A DNA stretch of 64,000 bases from the NCBI GenBank assembly GCA_941918925.1, contig OW799233.1:1976001-2040000 (forward strand). The letters are read 5' to 3'. A program made the position numbers and the translations under genes. The notes beneath the pieces are model-generated. The model saw nothing but the letters and a program-made list of their open reading frames with translations, ran no database searches and was not told where the DNA came from. Origin of the DNA: Phyto melanocephala. Its lineage: Eukaryota; Arthropoda; Insecta; Diptera; Rhinophoridae. Positions 1 through 12,839 of this stretch are shown in pieces; position 1 is the stretch's first letter, and every line of letters starts with the position of its first letter.

Positions 1-1320
1 CTTTTTTTTAATTCATTCCTAATGCCGAGTATAGAGACAAATAAAAAAAAAATAAATAAAAAAGGAGAAGAAGAATAAATGAACAAACGAACAAACGAAA
101 AAAAAAATACTCTAAAATAATAAAACATCTCTGACGAACGAACGAACGAACATCCTTAACAATAGCCTTAAACAGGCACTCACATAAGCATCTATACTGA
201 GTACTAGAGTATTCATATTAAATATCTTTTCGCATCCAACAGAAGAAATCCTTGTTCACTGTTAAACTTTTTGTACATGTTATTGGATGAGTTTTTACGT
301 TTGTTTGTGTGTATGGTGTTTTCTTAGCCATGTATTATACTTTCGTTTACGATGTTTACATTAGTACAACAAACTTGTGTAGACGCACGAGTATTAGAAC
401 ACACAGAGGATAAGAGGACAGATAGTACATGAAATAGAATAGAAAATATATTCTTCCATTTTCATTAATTTCTGTGTGGCATCGTGCAAGAAATTTAATC
501 AACAATTCCCTCCCTTCATCTCAGAATTTTTGTGTGTTTTACTTTCCGTATAACTGACAGTTCAAGTCTTGGCATTATATTCTTCTTTGCATTTGCTCAT
601 GGAATTCATACGACGAAGGTCGCTACAGCTGGTATGCATTGCTGCAAGCTTTCTTAAACGTCATAAAGTACATAACTGAAAATTGGTCTTATTTCGATTT
701 TCGTACCTACGAGAAATCCAATTCTGAAAAGTTATCAATTTTGGCTTTTTGGCTTGATATTCCTTTTTGGTATGTTTATGGGGTTCATTTATCATGTTCA
801 TATATCTTTTAAACGATATTTTAAAGAGAACGTCTGTAAAATAGAATGGAAGAAAACGAAAAGTTTGTAAAATAAAATAAAATAAAATAAAATAAATACA
901 TTTTAAAAGATGAACCAAACAAAATATTAATGGATCGATTTAAAAAACCAACACCCAGATGCAAAAAGAAACCATTTTTATATTTCTTTTTAACTGCTAA
1001 AATCGCAACAATGTTTCCTTCGTTACCGACATATTTACGAATGTCGCTCGTACACGAATTGATGTAATTTATTAAACTTCATAATGAAAAATTACCATTT
1101 AATTAGTGAATTAAAACCAAAAAGTATGTAAAGTTCGAAACTAATCAATAAAAAGAGCGGTGTATTTTACTAAACTAAAACTATATTTTTAAACGGACCA
1201 TTAAAAAATACTGATGAAAACACTGTAATTAAGGTAAGGTGCCTACCATTCGAATAAGCCTTTTAAGCGTTTAAAGCTTTTTAGTTTGTGATACAACTTT
1301 AACATTCTACACAGGCTAGA
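1..1320. other. AT-rich non-coding stretch
   Basis: No coding region or known repeat was recognised. A short (AATAA)n run lies near 869-895, and short AACGA/GAACGAAC runs lie near 78-150. Short open frames here have the low-complexity composition expected by chance. Confidence 0.5.
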
Positions 1321-1329
1321 GATAAACCT

Positions 1330-2050
1330 TACTTTCTGAGAAACGCCCTTTAAAGAATGAATTCATGATTGGTCTTACTTTACTTTCATTTAATAAAGAG
1401 GTAAGGCAGTCAGGACATGTTGGCATAGATGGGAAAGAGGCGGCAGGCGAACGTGCGAAAAGGGGTGCTGATGTAGCCTTCTGCGGACCGGAACCTAGAG
1501 TTGCTTTTGGGGATGGGATGGTGCGGGCGAAGGTCCTACAATGGGTGGAATCTATGAACCTAAGAAGATGGATGGAGACGACCATATGTAGACAGTCAAA
1601 TATTGTGCTCGGAAGGCTCCTTAGTCAAGGTACTCAGATATAATTGGAGGACTCTGAGCTGGATGACTGCTTTAATCACAGGGCACGACAACTTCAAAAA
1701 TCTGTACAGTTTAAAGGTTGTGGAGGATAATGTTTGCAGAATGTGCCTTGAGACTGCAGAGACAGCGGCGCATGTAGTATGCGAAAGTCCGGCAATGGCT
1801 GGAAATAAACTTAGTACCACCGGCAGGCACACGTTGGATGTGAGTCCTATGGGGGAAATTAGTCTAGGGCTCATGCTGGCGATTACAAAGGACTCTGTGT
1901 CAAAAAAGTCCAAAACAAACGCCTGGGATGGCACGGGACTCAGTGAGGTCGGCGATACCCTTTTTTTTTTGGTAGCCTCGTAATATCTGGGAAACGAAGG
2001 AGATCGAAAAGGGACCCGTTAATGGAAGAGGTCTGCTTCGCTATCCCCCT
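1330..2050 (+). pseudogene. non-LTR retrotransposon 3' fragment (RNase H end plus zinc knuckle)
   Basis: This is a decayed C-terminal piece of a non-LTR retrotransposon pol protein, probably of the I/R1/Jockey group whose ORF2 carries an RNase H domain. One frame (about 1390-1640) reads SGHVGIDGKEAAGERAKRGA, matching the 'PGHxGIxGNExADxLA' end of RNase H, followed by the conserved LRRW and CRQSK-like patch. The reading then continues in another frame (about 1603-1983) through LITGHDNF and a CX2C-X8-HX2C cluster (CRMCLETAETAAHVVC), the usual terminal zinc knuckle. A frameshift lies near 1600-1640. The upstream reverse transcriptase is absent, as expected for 5' truncation or decay. Local GC is well above the surroundings. 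The family is inferred from motifs only. Confidence 0.75.
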
Positions 2051-3856
2051 TATATGTATATACATATATATTCCTCTAGTTTTTATTTAACATATTTATA
2101 TGTACGTTGCATACGTATATAAACGAACAATTCTTTAATATGGTCAAATTTCTTGCAATTTGCTTTTCTGTTTACACATTCGAGTGAAAGTTTATTACCA
2201 AAATGTCGTCAAAGCGTTAACTTCAACTTTCTTTGCACCATGGTAATTTCTTTGCACATTGGATTTCTCTTTTTTCGTTTTTTGTACATAAATTCCTAAT
2301 TTTTTAACCACTTCTACCATCATACCCATCTCTTTTGTAATTAATTCGTAAGCCTTGCTTTTACAATCGTTACGCCTGTAAGTTTTATCAATTATATCAC
2401 ACAAAAGTGGATATGAATTTTATCGTAGCATGCAATTGTTATTTTTCTACTCGCATAAAAAATTAGCTGCCACTGGGCCTGCCATTGCGAAAAATGTTAG
2501 CTGTTAGATTTGGTTATGAAAACAAAATTAAAAGGATATTCGAAAATACTATATGAGAAGCTTAGTCAGGATCTTTAATAAAATCCAGACATAATGATCA
2601 GTTCACTTATCCACGCCGAATTTACCAAGTCGATTTAATGTAAGTAAATACATAATTTTCAATGCAAGTTATTGTTGAACAAATATTCAATTCAAGAAAA
2701 ATTTTAAAAAATTTTTAAGAAAAATACCGAATGGTATCTACTACATAAGAACGTATTTTCTTAAGCAGTTACTTTTTGTAAAAAATATTTTTTACATTTA
2801 AAAGCTCAACATAATCAAATCACTTTAAAACTCATACTTTGTAGACTCTGTAACTAAATGTATAAATTTATATGTGTGAGTGTTATTATATTTTATGTAT
2901 ATTGTAACGAAGAGATATCGAATGTTCATCCTTAGAACGGTTCTTTGGGGGTTAGAGGATAGGTTGTTGGTGATGATGGTGATGTAGACTGAAAAGGTTT
3001 TTTTTAGCTTAGTTCAGTTGTGTAGGGCCGTTAGTTGACTGGCAATGAAAAGGAGTGGGTAGAGTTTTTGGGCGCCTTTTATCCTAGTTATATTGTCATC
3101 GTTATTTTTCCTGCAAAATGTTTAAATGGAAAAATACGAGAAGATGAAAAACAGCAGCATCAGAAAGAAAATGTTGAGATTCTAGAAAGTATACGAATAT
3201 ACTATTAACGTAGTAGTAACTGTAATAAGTATTAGTCTACACTGTAGACTGTGTGTTCTACTGATGAACAAATACGTATCTTCAGTTTTCTAGTTTTCGC
3301 TTAACTAGTCCTTGCTGCTGATGGTTTGGTGTACATAATTTTGTATCTGTGTTTGCAACTACAAATGTATGAGTGAATACTTACGTGAGTGTGTTTTTAA
3401 GCTAGATGATGTTTTATTATATGATGTGGATGCTGATGTAGTTGCCCTTGTTGTGTATCTGCAGTCGCATCTGTATCCTTCGGTGAGTGAGTCACAACCA
3501 TTTGCGACCTCCTCAAATACACACGTACATACATATGTATGTGTTATGTATATACAACAGAATACTCACCTACAAGCACACACTAGTGAATACATTTATA
3601 TCTCTTATATTCAGTTTTGTATGGTTTTTGGTTTCGGTTTGTCTGTTAGTCGCTTCTTTTGTTGTTTTGTAAAAATAAACCGACGAACTAAACGTCCTCC
3701 AGTACGATGGCTTGACGCTTTAGTCACTTTGCCAATTGTAAGGTGGGTGGATGATGATGATGGTGAGCTGAATTTCGGTTCGATGAATTCGCCTGAAAAT
3801 ATTGCCTTTGTTCTGTATGCCAGCGTACAAGCGTATGTAAGAGTTTTAGTTCAAGA

Positions 3857-3889
<33 letters not shown>

Positions 3890-4250
3890 TATGTGTGTGT
3901 TTACCTTCCGTTGGTGAATAGGTTAACTTCGCCAAGTCGACTCGTTCATATTCGTAATCATTATTTTGTGTAAGTATGTATGTGCTAGTTAGCCCGAATG
4001 GCAGTTGATGATGGTGGGTTTTTGGCTGATGGTGGTGTGTTGGGTGGATGGGTGGGTGGTTGAATGTTTATTTCATTTCTATAAAAATCGGCAGTGGTGG
4101 TGGTGGCATTTATGGTGGTTTCGTAGTCAGTCTGACTGGCATGTACGCAGTCAGTCGAGTTGATGTACCGTATTCTTGTGCTTTTCAAATTAAACAAAAT
4201 GTGTTTGTATGTATTACTTGCAGTTAATGCATATATGTATGTGTTTTTGT
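2051..4250. other. unique AT-rich DNA with TATG microsatellite
   Basis: No gene was recognised. The part from 2930 to 4200 is richer in G and GT, for example (TGATGG)-like and (GTGG) runs near 2960-2985 and 4005-4120. It contains one 182-codon open frame (3369-3917) rich in Val/Tyr/Cys that runs into the TATG microsatellite and lacks any recognisable domain. I regard that frame as chance. A pure (TATG)n tract lies at about 3860-3890. Confidence 0.4.
3860..3890 (+). repeat. (TATG)n microsatellite
   Basis: About seven perfect copies of TATG. This tetranucleotide recurs at many places in the window and is a common fly simple repeat. Confidence 0.9.
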
Positions 4251-4746
4251 GTTGATATAAAAATACAGGGTATAACGATTTAAATTTTAACGGAGTGAAA
4301 AAAATGTTTTTAGTAAAATTGATTTTCTTGAGTTTAAGTATTTTATATATTAGGAACGTATCTTAAAAGACCCGAATTGTATGTATTTATATTTATCAAT
4401 GAAATTTTTTTAAAGGAGCTCGGTAAAATGGCCCGAACATAGCAGCACGAAAAATTTAAAGGGGTTTGCACTTATTTTAGGTTTTTTTTTTTAAATTTTT
4501 TACTAGGGGGTTTCGTACCGTTGAAAAACTAAAAAATTACCTCAAAATCTGTAAAATCAAAAAGACTCCACAATATTTGCATGTTTTTATATTTTTAATT
4601 TGATAATAATTTTAAAAATATAAAAATTAAGTGATTTTATATATGTACGTAATTACTGTTTTTGATTACTTTATATAAATTCGATACATAAAAAAAGGAA
4701 CATTTCTAATTTAGCCCTGATAATTTATTAATTTTATATCAGTTAA

Positions 4747-4961
4747 GTCAGTCGTCCTTCGGGCGGGGACTTAAAACTCAGGTAAACTCGAAACGTCGGC
4801 TTCGTCATATCAAAATCCTACATCCAAAGGACACAGTTAGTGTTTTTATCTAAAAAATTTTAATTTTGTTGAAGTTGCCGTATGCGTGGCCTAAGGCTAA
4901 GGTGAAACTGTCGGATTTATTTGAGTTTTATTTCTCTGTTCCCGACCGAAGGCCGCCTGAC
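4747..4961. repeat. imperfect inverted repeat pair, 215-bp MITE-like unit
   Basis: The left end GTCAGTCGTCCTTCGGGCGG and the reverse complement of the right end (GTCAGGCGGCCTTCGGTCGG) agree at about 17 of 20 positions. Further inside, both arms carry AAAACTCA. This is the most GC-rich part of the surrounding repeat block. No clear target duplication was seen, so it may be a MITE or a fold-back part of a larger element. Confidence 0.5.
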
Positions 4962-5419
4962 AGAAACACTTTTTTAAATAAGGCCTTAATAACTTTCATT
5001 GGAGAATTACTATTTCTTCAAAAAACCTAAAAAGTTCATAAATCTAAATAAGATTATTTTTAAAAAATTTTTTTATCACTATTCATTATCATTCATATTT
5101 AGGTCATTATTTTATAACAAAAAATCTCTCCAACATTTTAGGCCATATTTAAATTTTAGAGCAATTTCTCAATATTTTTACGGTAATATTTTATCTAAAA
5201 TCAGGCTAACATTTCATAGTGAATTGTAACACTAAAGTTTTTGACAAATTTTTGAGTTTCAAAAATTAAGATTCATAAATTCAGAATTTGCAAAAATGAC
5301 CGTTAAAATAATAAAAGTAAAATTTTTTCCTTCACTAAAAACATCAACTTGGTTTATTTATTTTATCTACATTCAGAATTCTGTATACAAAATATAAAAA
5401 AATGAGAAAAAGTATTTTT

Positions 5420-5900
5420 TTGCTCGTTCAAAATATTAGGAGTAAGACCTCGGATCAATAAACACTAATTTTAAGAATCTATGTATGTTCACAAACGTAA
5501 AAATACATAGAGTTAAAAAAAAATTTCAAAAAGACTTTTTTGTGTCGCCAATATCATTTTAATTCTCAACTTGCATCACTAATCCTTTATTTCACAATTT
5601 TAGCTTCATAAACGTAGAAAATACAAAAAGTCCCATAAAATTTCAAAAAAGTACCTTTGTGGTCGCCCATAACATTTTCAGTCTCACCTCGAATCAATAG
5701 TCACTAATTTCGAAATTCTAGCTTCGCAAACGTTGAAAATACAAAAAGTACCACAAAAATTCAAAACAGTACCTATTTCGTCGCCCATAATATTTTTAGT
5801 CTCACCTAGAATCAATAGTCCTTGATTGTATAATCCTATCCTTATAAACGTAGAAAATACAAAAAGTACCATACAAATTTAAAAAAAAGTACCTTTTTGG
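5420..5900 (+). repeat. tandem repeat, about four units of ~118-121 bp
   Basis: Equivalent anchors (GTCGCC or its diverged form) occur at about 5422, 5543, 5662, 5780 and 5900, giving a period of 118-121 bp. Each unit shares an AATCAATAGTCACTAATT-like core, then 'AAACGTAGAAAATACAAAAAG' type sequence, then 'AAAAGTACCT'. The first unit is the most diverged. Internal tandem arrays of this size are known in Helitron-related fly elements. Confidence 0.75.
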
Positions 5901-6705
5901 TCCAAGTTCCAAATTCCAAGTTTAAAATGTTCAAATATCTTGTAACAAAATATTTTAATAGACATGATTTAAAGTCAGTTTTACATAAAAGTAATTATGT
6001 TCTAAAAAGTACCAAACTCTTTTCCCGATTTTTCCCCTTTCTACCCTGTTATGAATGTGTTTCAATTTTTACTAAATTACATAACTTTTTATGTCTGGTG
6101 AAATCCCAATTAAAAATTTTGTAAAAATTGGCCGTCTAATTAGGAAATACATACATTTTCCGGAATTTTCCCCTTTCTGGTACCTTTTTTGTCCCCCTAA
6201 AAGTTTCCAAAAATTTCACCTAAATAATTGTCCATATTCTGTTAGGAAATAATAATTGTTAAATTTTGTCACATTGAATAATATTAGAAAAGTTTCTTTC
6301 AAAAAAGTGCCGAGTTTTTATTAATATTTTTTCGCGGATTACTTAATATATTTTAAATTTTTTTTCCTAGCTTTATGTGTTTGGAAGTTACATAGGGTAC
6401 CAAAAAAGTACCAAATTATATAACCAGACACCTTTCACCTTATTTTTTGTGCAAATTACAACACATTTTCAATTTAGTTTGTATCATTTTTAGTTAAGCA
6501 GATATAAGATTACCGATTTTACCCTTTTTTACCCCCTTAAAGTACGAATTTCTAAAAATCCCTTCTTAGTGGAGCCATACATTGAAAGAGAAACCGATTG
6601 TTCAAATTTCATGTCTCTAGCTCTTTGCGTTTGGGCTGTGTGATGATAAATCAGTCAGTCAGTCAGTCACGTTACTCTTTTATATATATATATATAGATT
6701 ATCTT

Positions 6706-9299
6706 TAAAAGTCCTTTAATTTGGTTCCAAATTTGGCTACGAAAATAAATCTATATTTTAAAGATATGCCATCTACGGATATAAGGATAAAAATGCCAAC
6801 AGTTTCTAGATAATTAAAATGATAAGACTTAAATAGTTAGGCCTAAATTAAGAACATAAAAAACAAATTATGTAAAAAAATATCAGAACTTGCTTAGAAT
6901 TAAAATTATAATAACGATAACATTTAATTTATCATCTAGGGAGGGCTAGAAAAAATGTCATCTCAGAATATTTTCAGTAATTGTGAATGGTATTGATTTT
7001 TTCAAAACAGACTTTGAATTTTAATAAATAAGTAGTTGGATTTTTGTGTTACATATTTTTAATTTTGATAAAAACCACTTAGCCTTATTTTATTTATTAT
7101 TTTTATATTATTTTTTTTTTAAGTTTAAGGAAAACCAGGTATTATTTGAAAACCAATTATTTAGAAAAACTGAAACCTGGTTTATGAACAATTCGAAGAC
7201 ATGATCTCTCTATTACATACTTTTTTATTTTTCAAATAAACAAATAAATACACAGAATATTTTATCAGCACCCTGTTTAAGTAAACTTTATAACGAACCA
7301 ACGTTGGTTGATTATAGCACTTACAGTATTTTATGTTTTTGTAGTTGTTGGTATTTTTTGTTTTCAATTTTTTTCATTTTAATACTTTTTTGTCGTACTG
7401 CTTTTATAAATGATGATGAAATTGTTAACCCAATATAAACGAGTGGTGGAAAAAAGGAAAAAAAATTCAACAAAAAAATGTTTTTTAAAACTAAAAACAT
7501 GGCAACACTATCTGCACAAATCCAAGGATGTACTTGAAGCACAGAGTTGTAATGTAAATTAATAAAAATTTCTATTGAAAAGAGAAATCCAAGGGAAGTG
7601 ATTATTTAAAATCTACAAAGAAATTATTGTTTTAAGAATTTGAGTAATAATATTTTTTTTAATTGTTAAATAAAAATTTCCTGAAAAATTTTATCCGTAT
7701 CTAAGCCATAAAGAAGTATCGTTTACTGTAAAGTGCACTCACTCACTTATTGCTTATGGTTAAAAATGACAAATATAAATAAATAACTTTTTTGTCCATG
7801 AAAATTCTTCGGTTTGAACAACGCATATTTATTCATCAAGTAATCGCCGTTCAGAGTGATTTTTTCGTTGTTTATATTGTTTGACATTTGAAATAAATAA
7901 GAGAGAGAAAATAGTTTTTTATCTTTAGATTTTGAAAGCTAATATGCCTTGGGTTTGAATTATTAAAAGTATAAGTCTTCTTTGGTATTTTTAATTTCTT
8001 TGAGTTTTACTTGGTGTGATGATATGTGGAGTCAGATTGAGTGAGGCGATATTTTTAAATATTTATTTATATTAATATGCATGCATGCTGTGCGGTAGCT
8101 CAGAAAAAGGAAAACCCTGCTTTTTTAAGGTTTTAGAACACAAATTCTGATGTCATTAAATATCTGAAGCGGTTCCATTTGCCAAAAAAAATCACTTTAA
8201 CCAGCTGGTTTTAACATGTTCATATCAGTGTTGCCATTTCTTAAGACGTGCAACTGTTGAATCATGTGTTACATGATTACACTGTATTATTTTTAATTTA
8301 AAATTTTAAATATCAATTAGATATTATTTAAATGATATTAATTTATTTAAAGCTTTGCAGTTAAATTCCCAACTTAAATAAGAACCACTAACAACTCAAC
8401 ATTTTTGTTACTTTTTTTTTTCAGTTTTGTGTTGAATTGCTGTGTGCCCTTCACCATATCAGGTTGTATTTTATATGTGAGTGCAATTTATTTGGAAGAT
8501 CTATACGAATTTTTAGTACATTCCACTTCTCAGCACACAGTTTCGACCAGATGTGCTCATTCATGACAGTAACAGTTTTAGTTGCGATTGCTTTTACATA
8601 TATATTTTTATAATACAATAGCACATATGCATATGTGTAAGAGTGTGTGTGTGTGTCTAAATGTGTACGTATGTATGTGTGCATTTTGAATACTTAAAAT
8701 AGCACTCTGACGAATACGTTCATGGCAAATATTAAATATGTTTCATTGCATGACGCATACACTTCTTATTGTTGATGTTTAATACGAGTATTTTACCCGT
8801 TTAGATGTTTTTGCTGCTTTTCACATTACTTGTATTTAAACTCTGGCTGACTGGTGTTTTATATAATTCTTGTTTAGTAAACGACGTATTGAATACTTTT
8901 TGTTATATTTGTTTTGTAATACGCTTTATTGTGGAGGCGCTGCGGCAATACTGACGTTGAATAGCATATAGTTTGCTTAAAACAAGCCATGCACCCACTG
9001 GTTTTATTACCACTGCGCTTAAGTCTAAAAAAGAGTTTTTACATGAACGTATCAAATTATATCTAGTTTTCAGTTTGACAAGTGTTAAAGAAATGGGATT
9101 TTGTTTGATAACTTTCGATCTAGTCTAAAGTTTAGATTAATATCTGTATATGCAGCCATTTTTTTAACCATTAACCATTGCATACAAGCGGAGTGTAAGA
9201 TTTGGCACAGTTTAAATTTATATGAAAGAGAAGTGCAGAGATATGCAAATAATACATTTGGTTTGGTGTTTTCAAAGTTATAAGCAATAGGCAAAAATA
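6706..9299. other. unique AT-rich DNA
   Basis: No gene was recognised. Small GT and TATG-type runs occur at about 8636-8680. A short tract at 8085-8235, with GCGGTAGCTCAG and AACCAGCTGG motifs, may be a remnant of a mobile element but cannot be assigned. Confidence 0.35.
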
Positions 9300-9877
9300 G
9301 CAACCAAATTGAAAATGGGTTTTATTTAAAACTTTTTCCAAAGCGTCCAAGAGTATTCGATTTGTTAGCGCACTCTGAAGCACAAATTCGTTGGGTAGGT
9401 CATCTTCAGAATTTAAGTTCTGGGGGTATAAAAAACCAAGAGCCATTCATCGATGCCAATTGCACTTCATTATGTATACAATATGGTGTGGAATAACATC
9501 TGAAAATATTATTGGTCGTTGTTTCTTTTAAAAAGAAGATGAAAGTGCTGTAACCGTTAATGGAGAGCGGTAACGGTTTATGATAGAACAATTTTTACAT
9601 CTTGCCACTGGCCACATTGCCCGAGGTACAATAACACTTTTAAGTAAAGTTTTTGGTGAGGGAATAATTTTCAGAAATTTTGAAATCAATTGGCTAACGC
9701 ATTCGATTTGTAATCACATTTTTTGGGTTTACTTAAAGGTCGGAGTATATGTGAACAAGCTCGAGACAATCTTTAAATTCAAGTCCAACATGTTTGCAGA
9801 AATTCGAAAAAAAATATGCTTATAAACAAAAAAGTTGTTAAATTTTTAAACACCATAATGACTTTTGAACCACCCTG
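9300..9877 (+). pseudogene. decayed mariner-type (DD41D class) transposase fragment
   Basis: Conceptual translation across stops and frames gives CGITSENIIG, then SAVTVNGER and RFMIEQFL. In an open stretch at 9580-9825 it gives ARGTITLLSKVFGEGIIFR, EINW and YVNKLETI. These match the catalytic and C-terminal part of mariner-family transposases, where 'VTVNGERYRxMI' precedes the second catalytic Asp. That Asp is lost here: the QQDGATCHTA region reads as ATGHIA. The distal SCDLTPLD motif is also destroyed. The right end, with TTTTGAACCACCCTG before TA (9878-9879), resembles the mariner end at 20011-20623. The left end was not found. Long dead. Confidence 0.75.
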
Positions 9878-9955
9878 TAGTAAGCTTTACAAATGTTTAC
9901 GAATTTCTTTTTGGTTTTAAATGATTCACAAAATAGCCTTCACTAATAAATAACA

Positions 9956-10060
9956 GCAGTATTTATAAAAAATATTTAAAGTTTATTGAAGGCTTATTTG
10001 ACAAATTTTTGTGCAATATCTGTTAAATAAGCCTTTATTTTTTATGAATACGATACTTAT
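9956..10060. repeat. short palindromic repeat (AAGGCTTATTTGACA arms)
   Basis: AAGGCTTATTTGACA (from about 9988) is mirrored by TGTTAAATAAGCCTT (to about 10032). The outer flanks ATTTATAAAAAATA and TATTTTTTATGAATAC are also roughly complementary, giving a ~105-bp fold-back. A related copy lies at about 47097-47185. Confidence 0.5.
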
Positions 10061-10239
10061 ACTTTAGATGAATATATTTAACAGTTATTCATATCTCTGT
10101 TCCTGCTTCTCTTTCTTTTATAGTATTAAACATATAATTTCTTTATCACGTTGAATTTTTTTTAGTTCAATATAACGAAAGAGCCAATACGTGAACAATA
10201 AGGCTTTTACACGATTATTGGGCACCATGTTTTCCTATC

Positions 10240-10460
10240 ACGACTTTCTTTACTTTGCCGATCATCAGGTGAGAGTTAAAAGCGGGGTAGTAAAAAAGAC
10301 GTGTTTTGTGTTTTTTTCCAATATCCTTTTACACCCATTTTTCTCAATAGATTTACTGCAAGAACGTAGAAAAACAAACATGAGGTGTTGCAAGTAAAAA
10401 GTCGTCATTTAAACATTAATGATTTTTTGAAGATTCTTCAAAAGAAAATTGCAAAAAGTA
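10240..10460 (+). repeat. dispersed repeat shared with 46810-47010 (opposite strand)
   Basis: CACGACTTT, GAGTTAAAAGCGGGGT and AGTAAAAAGTCGTCATTTAAA occur here in order. They occur in reverse complement at 46810-47010 in matching order. The short open frame over this interval (10191-10397) is probably not a gene. The element class is unknown. Confidence 0.6.
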
Positions 10461-12839
10461 ATGTTTTCGACAATCATCGTTTTAATCCTATGCATGGGTG
10501 GATTTGATATACTACATACATACATTAACTTAATTGTGTTATTTTTGCACAGAAAATTTATTTTTCAAAAACTAGGTATTTACCCAGCAAAAAAAAAAGA
10601 CATGCAAAAGAAATAGTGAATGCATAAGTTCAATCCATGACGAAGTGGTGAAACATGCATGATTTTTACATTAACGTGTCATTGGAGAGCATAAATATAT
10701 CAATAAATTTCACTTAATTCCAGTAAGTGCATGGAACGCATGCACAGTTGATGAAAATAAACTATTTTGTATTTGGAGAAGGCATTCTTCATGCCTCCTT
10801 TTGCACCTATGAATTAGAATTCATGAAAAATGTTATTCACATTGAACTAGTGCAAAATTTTTTGGCTAGGTACGATAACTCGTATTACGATACGATAACT
10901 CGATACGATAACTCGTATTAATAGCTTTGTATTAATTATAATTTGATAGTATAGAGTAAAATTTATGAAAACTTAAAGTGACCTCGGGTTGTAAACTAAA
11001 CAAAACCAATTAATTTGACTTTACATACATACATAAATACACGAGTACATAAATTTTAATTTGCACAGGCTCAAGATCGAATTTAAATTTTACTATGTTA
11101 AAAAAAGTTTGAAAAAAGTCTTCTTGCGAAAGCCTGAAATACCGAGTTAATATTTTAGCGCTTTTCAAGCATCATTATCGACATAGTGTGTGTAGGTTGA
11201 TATGTAGATAGTTGGTCAACTAACAGTACAACCATCCGACCAACCTGTCAACCATGTTGCCAGTCGACCTTTTTCATATCGATCGATAAGGTACATTTTT
11301 TTTGCCGCAATGCTTTTAAAAATGCTTTTGTAGCAAAAAGCTTTATGAACAAATAATAGAATAATCGACTGCTTGCCTGTTCTATGGAACAGCCATGAAA
11401 CATCATCATCATCATCGTCTAATAAACAAAATATAAAAAAACAAAACAAAATAAAATGGGGACGAAGTAAACTGCGCATCAGTATAAAATTCATCATACA
11501 TACATACATATGTATAAGAAAAACAAAAAATAAAATAATTCTGTTTTCTGTGTAAAATACAATACCAGTACGAGCACAAACAAAACAACTGTGTGCCAGC
11601 CAGCCAGGTAGTCAGCCAACTAGTCAGTCGTCAGAAATTCAGTAAAATCCCACAACAAATGTATATATGTATGTATGTACATATGTATTCACATCCATAA
11701 ATAAAAATGTGTATGTAAGTATATATGTACATATAGTGGATTCAAATATTCGTTCGTTCGTTCGCATTAAAGCTATAGAGTAGAGAATTGCTATACTAAT
11801 GCCAGTCACAATGTTGTTGTGCTGTTTTCTCGATTTCTACCCGTCAGCCATTGCCATCATTGTCGTTGCCGTTGTAGTCGTTGTTGAACACTGCTGGTTT
11901 TTAACATTAAATTTAAGTATGGAAAAATAAATGAATATAAAAAAGTTCCCTTCTTCTATTTCTTATATGCTTTTGTTGTTGTTGGTTGGTTGTTCAGTCG
12001 GCTCCATAAAATATGTGCTCTGTTCTGTACAGAATTATGGTATTTCCTCCTTTAAACATTCGAGTATAATAATAAAAATTGGGGGGAACATTTACAGAGT
12101 TGTACTCATTCGTACATTTTTTTTTATTTTTTTCTTCTTGCAATTATTTTTTCTGCTTCTTATTTTTCTGGTCTATCTTGACATTTACGTTAAGTTACGA
12201 TATTTTATTTTAATGTACAGTGCGCAATAAAATATTAAAATCTTTAATAAACGTCTATATTAAAGGAAAGAGCACAACGAGTTCATTTTCCAGTACTTGT
12301 TATGGTGAACACCTTATGCTTAATCATGAAAAGAAAAGTTTGCCAATTTTAAAAGCTATGCTGTTATCATTCAACAGAATTATGTTAATTAAAGAAAATC
12401 GCAACTTGATATGTTAATGGTATCAATAGATCGCATAAAAATACAACACTGAGCGCAAATACACAATGATCTATAAAATTTACCAAAATCAGATAATATT
12501 ATTATAAAAATATGTTACTTTTTCGTTTTTTTCCAAACTATTATCTTTTTCAGCACTTTGATGTTTTTCAACCCTTTTTGATAATAAGTCCTGGAATTTA
12601 TCACTATGTGACGGTTCAATTCACTTAGGAATAAAGCAAAAATAAATCCACTTTGGATATTATAGTAGTAGCTTAAAAATCTCTATGTAGGTGAGTTTGT
12701 TAGCAACATGCCTACAAGTCGTAACAGATATTTAGCTGTAATTTTTTATATGTTCTGTTTTTTTTTTACTAAGCACTGGTACTGTGGCGGACTTGATTCG
12801 AAAAAACCAATTTTATGTCAAAATTTACCTTATGGTTAA
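10461..12839. other. unique AT-rich DNA with small tandem repeats
   Basis: No gene was recognised. It contains a small minisatellite (10868-10922), a (CAT)n run at about 11402-11417, TATG-type runs at 11655-11735, (TTCG)n at 11752-11764, and G/T-rich GTTGTCGTTGCC-type sequence at about 11805-11895 of the kind common in fly non-coding DNA. Confidence 0.4.
10868..10922 (+). repeat. TACGATAACTCG minisatellite
   Basis: Three copies of TACGATAACTCG, separated by GTATTACGA-type spacers, make up most of this 55-bp stretch. Confidence 0.8.

Larger units (their letters stand above)
4260..6705 (+). repeat. composite dispersed-repeat block ending in (GTCA)n and (TA)n
   Basis: This stretch differs from the flanking DNA. 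It is full of recurring pieces such as 'acaaaaagtacc' and 'aaaagtacc'. It holds an inverted repeat (4747-4961) and about four ~119-bp tandem units (5420-5900), and it ends with (GTCA)4 at about 6649-6668 followed by (TA)n at about 6681-6697. A terminal (GTCN)n plus (TA)n arrangement matches fly 'mini-me'/Helitron-related non-autonomous elements, and also the 3' ends of some RTE-type retroposons. No coding sequence was recognised. Unity of the whole block as one element is inference. Confidence 0.5.

Noticed and set aside
1316..1934. Minus-strand open frames opposite the RNase H fragment
   Set aside because: Antisense shadows of the plus-strand retrotransposon frame.
3369..3917. 182-codon open frame, the longest after the Tc1 frames
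   Set aside because: It runs through the TATG microsatellite, has no recognisable domain, and has Val/Tyr/Cys-heavy composition that follows from GT-rich DNA.
4740..4810. Hammerhead ribozyme
   Set aside because: A GAAAC-like core piece is present, but CTGANGA and the required stems are not in place on either strand.
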